64,000 nt of DNA, taken from Hymenobacter guriensis (lineage in GTDB: Bacteria > Bacteroidota > Bacteroidia > Cytophagales > Hymenobacteraceae). A model generated the notes under the pieces. That model did not search any database. It saw only the letters and a program-made list of their open reading frames with translations, and was not told the origin of the DNA. Numbering within the stretch: the first letter of the stretch is position 1; each line of letters starts with the position of its first letter. The DNA lies in the NCBI RefSeq assembly GCF_015773195.1, contig NZ_JADWYK010000009.1:1-64000 (forward strand), written 5' to 3'. The translations under genes were made by a program, and so were the position numbers. Positions 32,807 to 40,891 of the stretch are shown one piece after another.

Positions 32807-35695
32807 ATGAAGAAGTACTACGCTTCTTTCTGGATTCTCCTGATCTTATTATTCGCCAGTCTGATGGCCGCTCAGGCCCAGGACCAATTAATTTCCATCA
32901 GCGGTACCGTCCGCGAAAAAGACACGCAACAGCCCCTGCCCGGCGTGAGCGTGAACGTGAAAGGTGGCTTGATGAGCGCCCAGAGCGACGCCAGCGGCAA
33001 GTTTGTGCTCCAGGCCCGCCTGAGATTTCCGTTTACCATCGTCTTCAACATCATTGGCTACGAGCCCCGAGAGCTGGAAATTGCCAGCGGCAGCCAGCCC
33101 ATTGCCGTGCAGCTGGAATCGAAGCCGGTGCTGGTGAACGAGGTGGTCGTGTCGGCCTCCCGGGTAGAGGAAAGCCGCCTGAAGTCGCCAGTAGCCATTG
33201 AAAAGCTCGACATCCGCGCCATCAAGGAAACGCCCGCACCCAGCTTCTACGATGCCCTGGAAAACGTGAAGGGCGTGCAGATGACCACCAGCTCGCTCAC
33301 CTTCAAAGTGCCTAATACCCGCGGCTTCAACATCCCCAACAACTTCCGCTTTATGCAGCTGGTGGATGGGGTAGACATGCAGGCGGCTACGCTGGGCGTG
33401 CCCTTGGGCAACGCCATCGGGCCCACGGAGCTGGACATTGCCTCCGTCGAAATCACGCCCGGTGCCGCCTCGGCCCTCTACGGCATGAACGCCATCAACG
33501 GCATGGCCAACCTCACCACCAAAAGCCCTTTCACCTACCAGGGCCTGAGCGTGTACCAGAAAGTGGGCGTCAACCACGTAGATGGCAAGGACCGGGACCC
33601 CAGCGCCCTCACCGAAACGGCCGTGCGCTACGCCCAGGCCATTGGCAGCCGCTTTGCCTTCAAGCTCAACGGCTCCTACTTGCGCGGCACCGACTGGCTG
33701 GCCGACACCCAGATTGACCAGAACCCGCAAAGCCTGAACTCGGCCAACCCCCGCTTCCCGGAGTTGAGCGGGGCTAACAACCCCGCCGCCGACCTCTGGA
33801 ACCGCTACGGCGACGACCGCAGCGGCAATGTGGCCATTCCCATCACCTACCAGGGCAAGACGGAAACCTTCAACGTGCGTCGCACGGGCTACTACGAGAA
33901 GGATCTGATTTCGCCCACCGTGCGCAACCTCAAGTTCGACGGCGGCCTGTTCTACAAATTCACCGAGAAGCTGGAGCTGAGCTACGGCTACCGCTACGGG
34001 CTGATGGACGGCATTTTCCAGCGCGGCAACAAGATTCAGCTCAAGGACGTGACCGTGCAGAACCACAAGCTGGAGCTGCGCGGCGCCGACTACTACGTGC
34101 GCAGCTACGTGCTGGTGGAAAACACCGGCAACTCCTACAACCTGAACCCGCTGGCCCTGAACCTGGATTTGCAGAACGGCGCCACGGCCCTCACCACCGG
34201 CTCCGGCCCCAAAACCAGCTGGGCCGATAAATTCCAGGCCGAGCTGCAAAGCCAGGTGAATGCCGGCATTGACCTCGCCACCGCCATGCAGGCAGCCCGC
34301 GCCGCAGCCGATGCCGGGCGGGCCCAGCCCGGCACCGCCGCCTTCGAGCAGCTGAAAAACACCATCACGGGCATCAACAACTGGGACAGCGGGGTGAACG
34401 TGCCCGGCGCCCCTGCCACCGGCGGGGCCGCCCTCTGGCAGCGCAGCCGCACCTACCACAACGAGGCGCAGTGGAACCTGGGCCAGCGCATCAAGTTTGC
34501 CGATGTGGTAATGGGCGCCGACGCCCGCATCTACGAGGTGATTCCCGACGGCAACAACTTTGTGGACTTCTCCAAGTCCCTGGCCGACCGCAACACCCCC
34601 GGCGGCCAGAACCTGTACTACAAAAAGTACGGCGCCTTTGCTCAGGCCACCAAGCTGCTGTTCCAGGACCGCCTCAAGCTGAACGCCTCCCTGCGCGTGG
34701 ACTACAACCCCGAGTTCAATCCCAAGCTGAACCCGCGGGTGGCCGCCGTGTACACCATTGCCCAGCGCCATAACCTGCGCGCCTCCTTCCAGAACGGCTG
34801 GCGCTTCCCGGCGTTGTTTGAAGCCCTGTCTTTTGTGAATAATGGCAACGTGCGCCGCGTAGGCGGTCTGGCCCGCGTGAACGAAGGCCTCGGCTTCCTC
34901 GAAAACTCCTACACGCTGACTTCGCTCGACAACTTCACGGCCGCCGTGAACAAGGATGTGGCCGCCGGCCTGGCCCGCAACGACGCCGCCCTCAAAAACC
35001 GGGACGTGCTGCAGGTAGCCAACCTGCCCACCGAGGAGCCCGAGCACATCAATGCCTTCGAGGTAGGCTACAAGAGCGTGCTGCTCGACAACAGCTTGGC
35101 CCTGGACATAGACGCCTACTACAACGAGTACTCCGGCTTCCTGGGGCAGGTGGAAGTGGCCGTGCCGAAAACCGGGCCGGTGCTGACGGACGCATCCGTA
35201 CTGGACATGCTTTCCCGCTCTAAGCAGGACCGCTACCGCGTGTACACCAACGCCCGCAACACTTACCGCAGCTATGGCTCGGCCCTGGGCATCACCTATA
35301 ACTTCTACCAGAAGTACACGGTGGCCGGCAACGTGAACTACAACAACATTGCCGCCAACGAAGAGAAGGATGTGTTCATCACCGGCTTCAACACGCCCAA
35401 GTGGACCACGAACCTAAGCTTCGGTAACCGCGAAGTTGTGCGCAACGTGGGCTTCAATGTGGTGTGGCGGCGCCAGGATGCTTTCTACTGGGAAAGCCAG
35501 CTGGCCAACGGCCAGATTCCGGCCTACTCCACCGTGGATGCCCAGGTGAACGTACGCATTCCGGCTCTGAAATCGACCATCAAGCTAGGTGGCACCAACC
35601 TGCTCAACAACCGCTACATCCAGTACGCGGCCGGCCCGACCATCGGCGGCCTGTACTACGTGGCCCTCACCTTCGATAACAACATCATCCGCTAA
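32807..35695 (+). CDS. TonB-dependent outer-membrane receptor in the cys operon
   Basis: 962 residues from the ATG at 32807, which gives a signal peptide (MKKYYASFWILLILLFASLMAAQA). An N-terminal CarboxypepD_reg-like domain (ISGTVREKDTQQPLPGVSVNVKGG) is followed by a plug domain (VVVSASRVEESRLKSPVAIEKL, GFNIPNNFRFMQLVDGVDMQAAT) and a 22-strand-type barrel ending in aromatic-rich YVALTFDNNIIR. There is no SusD partner next to it. Its place in a sulfate-assimilation operon, between cysJ and cysI, suggests uptake of a sulfur source across the outer membrane. The ligand is not known. Confidence 0.88.
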   Translation: MKKYYASFWILLILLFASLMAAQAQDQLISISGTVREKDTQQPLPGVSVNVKGGLMSAQSDASGKFVLQARLRFPFTIVFNIIGYEPRELEIASGSQPIAVQLESKPVLVNEVVVSASRVEESRLKSPVAIEKLDIRAIKETPAPSFYDALENVKGVQMTTSSLTFKVPNTRGFNIPNNFRFMQLVDGVDMQAATLGVPLGNAIGPTELDIASVEITPGAASALYGMNAINGMANLTTKSPFTYQGLSVYQKVGVNHVDGKDRDPSALTETAVRYAQAIGSRFAFKLNGSYLRGTDWLADTQIDQNPQSLNSANPRFPELSGANNPAADLWNRYGDDRSGNVAIPITYQGKTETFNVRRTGYYEKDLISPTVRNLKFDGGLFYKFTEKLELSYGYRYGLMDGIFQRGNKIQLKDVTVQNHKLELRGADYYVRSYVLVENTGNSYNLNPLALNLDLQNGATALTTGSGPKTSWADKFQAELQSQVNAGIDLATAMQAARAAADAGRAQPGTAAFEQLKNTITGINNWDSGVNVPGAPATGGAALWQRSRTYHNEAQWNLGQRIKFADVVMGADARIYEVIPDGNNFVDFSKSLADRNTPGGQNLYYKKYGAFAQATKLLFQDRLKLNASLRVDYNPEFNPKLNPRVAAVYTIAQRHNLRASFQNGWRFPALFEALSFVNNGNVRRVGGLARVNEGLGFLENSYTLTSLDNFTAAVNKDVAAGLARNDAALKNRDVLQVANLPTEEPEHINAFEVGYKSVLLDNSLALDIDAYYNEYSGFLGQVEVAVPKTGPVLTDASVLDMLSRSKQDRYRVYTNARNTYRSYGSALGITYNFYQKYTVAGNVNYNNIAANEEKDVFITGFNTPKWTTNLSFGNREVVRNVGFNVVWRRQDAFYWESQLANGQIPAYSTVDAQVNVRIPALKSTIKLGGTNLLNNRYIQYAAGPTIGGLYYVALTFDNNIIR

Positions 35696-35706
35696 CGCTT
35701 CGCTCG

Positions 35707-36480
35707 ATGCCACGCGCCTTTTTTGTTCTACTAATTCTATTGCTCGCGGCCGCGCCGCTGCGGGCACAGAAGCAGTATGTGCGGGAGCAGCAGACCTGGC
35801 TGGGAGTGTTCAACCAAACGCGGTTTTCGCAGCGCTGGGGCTCCTGGACCGACCTGCACCTGCGCCTACACGACCACTTCGTGCGGGAGAAATTTCAGGC
35901 CCTGGCCCGCGTCGGCCTCACCTATTACCTCACGGATGACGTGCGCCTGACCGGCGGCTACGCCTACGTGTACCATTACCCCGATGGGGCCCGCACCGTG
36001 GGCCAGCCCGAGCACCGACCCTGGCAGCAGGTGCAGTGGTTTACCAAGTTTCCCAAAGCCCGCTTGATGCAGTGGGTGCGGCTGGAAGAGCGGTTTCGGC
36101 GCACTATTCAAAACAATGAGCGCACCGACGACTTCGATTTCAACTACCGCACCCGCTACAACGTGGCCTTGTTCCTGCCGCTCACCAAACGCGGCTTCGA
36201 GCCGGGCGGGGTACAGTTCCTGCTTAACAACGAGGTGATGATGAACTTCGGCAAGGAAATCCGCTACAACTACTTCGACCAGAACCGCTTCTTCGCTGGG
36301 CTGGCCTACCAGGTAAGCAAGCACGGGCAGCTGCAGGGCGGCTACATGCACCTGTTTCAGCAGCTGCCGGCGGGCAGCACCTACCGCAATCAACACACCA
36401 TCCGGCTGTTCTACTTCCACAATTTCGACTTGCGGCCTACGCCCCCGCCCGTCCCCACTCCTAGTCCCTCACAACCGTAA
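35707..36480 (+). CDS. DUF2490 family outer-membrane-like protein
   Basis: 257 residues with a signal peptide (MPRAFFVLLILLLAAAPLRAQ). The family signature is an N-terminal W-x-G-(V/A)-F-N-Q-like stretch (QTWLGVFNQTRFSQRWGSW) and RTRYNVALFLPL with many aromatic beta strands (FFAGLAYQVSKHGQLQGGYMHLF). DUF2490 proteins are predicted outer-membrane beta-barrels of unknown function. Only 11 bases separate it from the TonB receptor, and its stop overlaps the cysI start (TAATG), so it is transcribed with the sulfur genes. Confidence 0.8.
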   Translation: MPRAFFVLLILLLAAAPLRAQKQYVREQQTWLGVFNQTRFSQRWGSWTDLHLRLHDHFVREKFQALARVGLTYYLTDDVRLTGGYAYVYHYPDGARTVGQPEHRPWQQVQWFTKFPKARLMQWVRLEERFRRTIQNNERTDDFDFNYRTRYNVALFLPLTKRGFEPGGVQFLLNNEVMMNFGKEIRYNYFDQNRFFAGLAYQVSKHGQLQGGYMHLFQQLPAGSTYRNQHTIRLFYFHNFDLRPTPPPVPTPSPSQP

Positions 36481-38195
36481 TGGCTGATACCCTCAAGCTC
36501 TCCGAAGTTGAACACGTGAAGGATGCCAGCAACTTTTTGCGTGGCACCCTGGTCGGGAGCGTGCAGAACCCAATTACCGGCGCCCTGTATCCCGACGATA
36601 CCCACCTTATCAAGTTCCACGGCTCCTACCAGCAAACGGACCGCGACCTGGACTCGGAGCGGAAACGCCAGAAGCTGGAGCCGCTCTACTCCTTCATGAT
36701 TCGAGTGCGGGTGCCGGGCGGGGTGGCTACGGCCGACCAGTGGCTGCGCATGGACGAGCTGGCCGACGCCTACGGCAACCACACGCTCAAGCTCACCACG
36801 CGGCAGGCTTTCCAGCTGCACGGGGTCCTCAAGCGCGACCTGAAGTCGACCATTCAGGGCTTCAACGACGTGCTACTGGACAGCATTGCCGGCTGCGGCG
36901 ACGTAAACCGCAACGTGATGTTCAACCCCAATCCGCACCTCTCGCGGGTGCACGAGCAGGTGTACGAAGTCACGAAAGCTATTAGTACCCACCTCACGCC
37001 GCGCACCTCGGCTTACTGGGAGCTGTGGCTCGATGGAGAATCGAAGTACAGCAGTGTATTAAATGATGGCGAGGGTGACTTTGAGCCGATTTACGGCAAA
37101 ACCTACCTGCCCCGCAAGTTCAAGATTGCGCTGGCCGTGCCGCCTTACAACGACACCGACATCTTCGCCAACGACCTGGGGCTGATTGCCATTGAGAAAA
37201 ATGGCAAGCTGCTCGGCTTCAACGTAGCGGTAGGTGGCGGCATGGGCATGACGTTTGGCATGCCCGACACCTACCCGCGCCTGGCCGATATCATCGGCTT
37301 TGTGCCCGCCAACAAAGTGGTGGAGGTCTGCGAGCAGGTGGTAACCATTCAGCGTGACTGGGGCAACCGCGAAAACCGCAAGTTCTCCCGCCTAAAGTAT
37401 ACCCTGGACCGCGTGGGCCTCGACGTGTTCCGGGACGAGCTGAACCGCCGCCTGGGCTTCGACCTGGAACCCGCGCGCCCCTACACCTTCCGCTCCTCCG
37501 GCGACGCCTTTGGGTGGAGTACCGGCCCCAATGGCGCCCGCCACCTCACGCTGTTTGTAGAAGGCGGCCGCGTGCAGGACACCGAAGTCAGCCGCCTGAA
37601 AACGGCCCTGCGCGAAATTGCCCGCTTCCATACCGGCGACTTCCGCCTCACCGGCAACCAAAACCTGATGCTGGCCAACGTGGCACCCCAGCACGAGTTA
37701 GTGGTGCAGGCCATTCTGGCCGAGCACGGCGTGCTGGCGGAAGCCAACGACGTGCACACGGGCCTGCGCCGCGGGGCTTTAGCTTGCGTAGCCTTGAACA
37801 CCTGCTCGTTGGCTTTTGCCGAGGCCGAGCGTTATCTTCCCCAGCTTTTAGCTAGATTAGAGGAAGTAATTCGCGCGCAGGGTCTGGCCCAGGATGATAT
37901 TCTGCTGCGGATGACGGGCTGTCCCAATGGCTGCGCCCGCCCCTACCTGGGCGAAATCGGGTTGGTGGGCCGCGCCGTGGGGCGCTACAATCTGTACCTC
38001 GGCGCCGCTTTCAACGGGGAGCGGATGAACAAGCTGTACCGGGAAATGGTGGACGAAGACGGCATTGTGCGGGAGCTCACGCCCCTGCTCGCCGACTACG
38101 CCCAGAACCGCCAGCCCCAGGAGCGGTTCGGGGATTTTGTAGTCCGCCAGGGCTATGTAAAGCCTACCCTCAGCGGCCTCACCTTTCACGAGTAA
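36480..38195 (+). CDS. cysI: Assimilatory sulfite reductase hemoprotein subunit
   Basis: 571 residues, normal length for CysI. Both siroheme/4Fe-4S ligand pairs are present: C-x5-C in ACVALNTCSLAFAEAERYLP and C-x3-C in MTGCPNGCARPYLGEIGLVG. Other hallmarks: LKLTTRQAFQLHGVLKRDL, GCGDVNRNVM and VAVGGGMGMTFG. It reduces sulfite to sulfide with electrons from CysJ. The start codon shares a base with the DUF2490 stop. A dispersed palindrome lies right after the stop. Confidence 0.97.
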   Translation: MADTLKLSEVEHVKDASNFLRGTLVGSVQNPITGALYPDDTHLIKFHGSYQQTDRDLDSERKRQKLEPLYSFMIRVRVPGGVATADQWLRMDELADAYGNHTLKLTTRQAFQLHGVLKRDLKSTIQGFNDVLLDSIAGCGDVNRNVMFNPNPHLSRVHEQVYEVTKAISTHLTPRTSAYWELWLDGESKYSSVLNDGEGDFEPIYGKTYLPRKFKIALAVPPYNDTDIFANDLGLIAIEKNGKLLGFNVAVGGGMGMTFGMPDTYPRLADIIGFVPANKVVEVCEQVVTIQRDWGNRENRKFSRLKYTLDRVGLDVFRDELNRRLGFDLEPARPYTFRSSGDAFGWSTGPNGARHLTLFVEGGRVQDTEVSRLKTALREIARFHTGDFRLTGNQNLMLANVAPQHELVVQAILAEHGVLAEANDVHTGLRRGALACVALNTCSLAFAEAERYLPQLLARLEEVIRAQGLAQDDILLRMTGCPNGCARPYLGEIGLVGRAVGRYNLYLGAAFNGERMNKLYREMVDEDGIVRELTPLLADYAQNRQPQERFGDFVVRQGYVKPTLSGLTFHE

Positions 38196-38210
38196 CCGAC
38201 AGTGTGCTTT

Positions 38211-38249
38211 GTCATGCTTCATCTGGCGTCCGCGGAGTCGAAGCATGAC
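38211..38249. repeat. Palindrome GTCATGCTTC...GAAGCATGAC
   Basis: Two 10-base arms (38211-38220 and 38240-38249) flank 19 bases that include CGGAGTC. It lies between cysI and the siroheme-synthase fusion gene. The form is that of a dispersed palindromic repeat, similar in type to those near 43593 and 46261; it has no T-run of its own. Confidence 0.6.
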
Positions 38250-38302
38250 GCTTACAACCTCGCTTAGGGTTGTCCTCTTTTCTCTCCTCCGACCACAACC
38301 AA

Positions 38303-39814
38303 ATGCCTCTAACTTCCAACAACGTTCTACCTCAATCGGAGCCGCCGCCCCAGCCGGATGTCAACCGGTTGTTTCCGGTGTTTCTGAAGCTGGAGCAGCT
38401 GCACGTACTGCTGGTGGGCGGTGGGGCCGTGGGCTTCGAGAAGCTGTCGGCTATGCTGGCCAACAGCCCCGGCGCGGCCATAACGGTGGTGGCTACCTGG
38501 TTTTCGCCGGAGCTGCGGCTGCTGGCCGAGCGGCACCCCGCCGTGCAACTGCGCGAGCAGCCCTACCACCCCACCGACCTTGTGGGCCACGACCTGGTGA
38601 TTGTGGCTACCAACGACAAGAAACTGAACCTGAGCATCAAGGCCGACGCCACGCGCCAGCGCCTGCTCTGCAACGTAGCCGACACGCCCGCGGCCTGTGA
38701 CTTTTACCTGGGCTCCATCGTGCAGAAAGGTGACCTGAAAATTGCCATCAGCACCAACGGCAAGTCGCCCACCATTGCCAAGCGCCTGCGCGAAATGCTC
38801 ACCCATGCCCTCCCCGACGAGCTGCACGACGTGCTCCAGCGCATGGCCGTGATTCGGGAGAAAGTGGGCGGCGACTTTGCCCACAAGGTAAAATCCCTGA
38901 ACGCCGTGACGGCCGAGCTGACGGGCGGGCCGGCGTATGAGTCGCCGGCTGCTACCCGCTGGCGCAAGATTGCCACGGCCTCGCTGCTGGCGTTTGCGTC
39001 CATGCTGGTGTTCAACATTCTCTCTTACTACTTCACCTGGCAGCAGGTGTGGGACGTGGCCAGCTCTTCCCAGACGTTCTACATCTTCGTGGCCATCGGC
39101 TTCGGGGCCCAGCTGATTGACGGGCTGCTGGGCATGGGCTATGGGGTGGTTACGGCCATCAGCCTGATGACACTGAACATTTCGCCGGCGGCCGTCAGCT
39201 CCAGCATTCACACCGCCGAAATGTTTGCCAGCGGGGCCTCGGGCTACCACCACTACCGCTTCGGCAACGTGAACAAGAAGCTATTCAAAGTGCTACTGAT
39301 TCCGGGGGTGCTGGGCGCTATTCTGGGGGCATTTCTGCTATCGAAGTTTGGCGAGCAGTATGGGGGCTACGTGCGGCCCTTTCTTTCAGTTTACCTGCTG
39401 CTGCTGGGTATCCGCATTATTTCGAAGGCCTTTGCCAAGCCCGGGCCGCGCAAAAAGCACAAGAAGCTGGGCTTCCTGGCGGCGGCTGGCGGCTTTCTGG
39501 ATTCGTTTGGCGGGGGCGGCTGGGGGCCATTGGTTACCAGCACACTCATTGCCGGGGGCCGCACGCCGCAGTATGTTATCGGCTCGGTAAGCGTCACGGA
39601 GTTCTTCGTCACGTTTGCCAGCGCCCTCACATTTTTCGCCACCATCGGCATTTCACACTGGCAGATTATTCTGGGGCTGATTGTGGGCGGTATTGCCGCC
39701 GCGCCGTTTGCCGCCCGCCTGGCCGGCCGCATTCCCACCCGCTGGATGTTCGTGGGCGTGGGCCTGATGGTTATCGTATGGAGTATGTGGTCGTTGCGCA
39801 AGCTGTTTATGTAG
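38303..39814 (+). CDS. Fusion: precorrin-2 dehydrogenase/siroheme synthase domain plus TSUP permease
   Basis: 503 residues. The N-terminal ~200 residues match the CysG-N/Met8 siroheme-synthase domain (LHVLLVGGGAVGFEKLSAML, LVIVATNDKKLNLSI, ISTNGKSPTIAKRLREML), which oxidises precorrin-2 and inserts iron. The C-terminal ~270 residues carry about eight membrane helices of the TSUP/TauE family (IGFGAQLIDGLLGMGYGVVTAI, GVLGAILGAFLL, GWGPLVTSTLIAGGRTP), which export or import sulfite, sulfate or sulfoacetate-type anions. The TSUP hallmark of two homologous halves (LLGMGYGV and FGGGGWGPL) is visible. No frameshift is seen at the junction. An ATG at 38303 is preferred over an upstream TTG. Confidence 0.88.
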   Translation: MPLTSNNVLPQSEPPPQPDVNRLFPVFLKLEQLHVLLVGGGAVGFEKLSAMLANSPGAAITVVATWFSPELRLLAERHPAVQLREQPYHPTDLVGHDLVIVATNDKKLNLSIKADATRQRLLCNVADTPAACDFYLGSIVQKGDLKIAISTNGKSPTIAKRLREMLTHALPDELHDVLQRMAVIREKVGGDFAHKVKSLNAVTAELTGGPAYESPAATRWRKIATASLLAFASMLVFNILSYYFTWQQVWDVASSSQTFYIFVAIGFGAQLIDGLLGMGYGVVTAISLMTLNISPAAVSSSIHTAEMFASGASGYHHYRFGNVNKKLFKVLLIPGVLGAILGAFLLSKFGEQYGGYVRPFLSVYLLLLGIRIISKAFAKPGPRKKHKKLGFLAAAGGFLDSFGGGGWGPLVTSTLIAGGRTPQYVIGSVSVTEFFVTFASALTFFATIGISHWQIILGLIVGGIAAAPFAARLAGRIPTRWMFVGVGLMVIVWSMWSLRKLFM

Positions 39815-39851
39815 CAGTTTCGCACTACTCAAATCACCTTAGAAACCTCGT

Positions 39852-39888
39852 AAAAAGCCTCACCTCATGCATGAGGCGAGGCTTTTTT
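39852..39888. terminator. Intrinsic terminator at the end of the cys operon
   Basis: AAAAAGCCTC-A-CCTCAT paired with ATGAGG-C-GAGGCTTTTTT, loop GC, followed by a T-run. It lies 38 bases after the fusion gene and 21 bases from the end of the convergent CPBP gene, so it can serve both. Confidence 0.88.
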
Positions 39889-39908
39889 ACCTACAGCCGG
39901 CTACTGTA

Positions 39909-40784
39909 TCAACCCACTTGCGGTAACGTAACTTCAACGGACTCCTCCCGGATGGAAGCCGAGTGCGCTGGTACTGTGGTTTGCTGCACGCGCCGCAGCA
40001 GCCAGCACAGCACCAAAGCCCCAGCGGCCACTGCACCGGCATACGCCCACCAGGAGCCAAACACGTCTACCACCGATTTTTCGGCCAGCTCCTGACCACC
40101 AACTACCAGACCCAGAAAAGCCAGCAGGTTATTGAGGGCGTGCGTAGCCATGCACAGCCACAAGGATTGGGTTCGGTAGTAGAGCCACCCCAGCAGCAGG
40201 CCAATCAGCCCGGTCCCTACCATCTGCGCCGGGTTGCCGTGGATCAGGCCAAACAGCAGCGCCGATTGACCAATGGCCATCCAGGGCCGCTGCGGGTAAT
40301 TGCGCAACAGCCCCGCCAGCAGTACGCCCCGAAACAGTAGCTCTTCCAGCACGGGCGCCGCCACACACAGCACCACAAAAGCCAGCACGGGCGCTTTGGC
40401 CAGCTCTTTAAAGGAGGCGTCGGCCCAGTTGGGCAGATGCAACAAATCCAGCAGGGAAAGCACCATCACCATTGCCAGCACCAGTAGGGGCAGCGCCGCA
40501 TACAGCCAGACCTGCTCCTTACCCAGGGGGCGGACGGGTACCCAGCGGCTGCCGGCCCGCCGACGCAGCACACCCAGCAAGGCCAGGTTGCTACTGATCG
40601 TGACGATGACCAGCGTGGCCGGGCGGGAAAAATTGAGCGCTTTTTCGCACAGCAGGAACACCGGTACACCTACCACCAGCATCACCAGCAGATACCACCC
40701 CAGAAAGGCCCAGCTTTCCTTGATTGTCGGATAAGCTGATGGCTTGTGGATTGGCGCTGGCGGCTCGGGTACACTTGTTTCCAT
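39909..40784 (-). CDS. CPBP family intramembrane metalloprotease
   Basis: 291 residues with about eight hydrophobic helices. The CPBP motifs are PVLEELLFRGVLLAG (EExxxR), LIHGNPAQ and CMATHALNNLLAF (the later His/Asn). CPBP (CAAX/Abi) proteins are membrane-bound proteases or immunity-like proteins of uncertain substrates. It is convergent to the fusion gene across the terminator and divergent from nothing close. No bacteriocin gene is near. Confidence 0.85.
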   Translation of the reverse strand: METSVPEPPAPIHKPSAYPTIKESWAFLGWYLLVMLVVGVPVFLLCEKALNFSRPATLVIVTISSNLALLGVLRRRAGSRWVPVRPLGKEQVWLYAALPLLVLAMVMVLSLLDLLHLPNWADASFKELAKAPVLAFVVLCVAAPVLEELLFRGVLLAGLLRNYPQRPWMAIGQSALLFGLIHGNPAQMVGTGLIGLLLGWLYYRTQSLWLCMATHALNNLLAFLGLVVGGQELAEKSVVDVFGSWWAYAGAVAAGALVLCWLLRRVQQTTVPAHSASIREESVEVTLPQVG

Positions 40785-40891
40785 GCGTGAGGAAGGCTGA
40801 TAAGGAAAGACAGGTCGGGAGTAAAGCTAAGTAGCGCCCCGGCATAAAACAGAATGGGCCGAGGTTTTCACCCCGGCCCGTAGCTGTCAAT

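Noticed and set aside
32888-35047. A 719-residue frame antisense to the TonB receptor
   Set aside because: Shadow frame; Gly/Val/His-rich without domains, while the plus-strand receptor has clear motifs.
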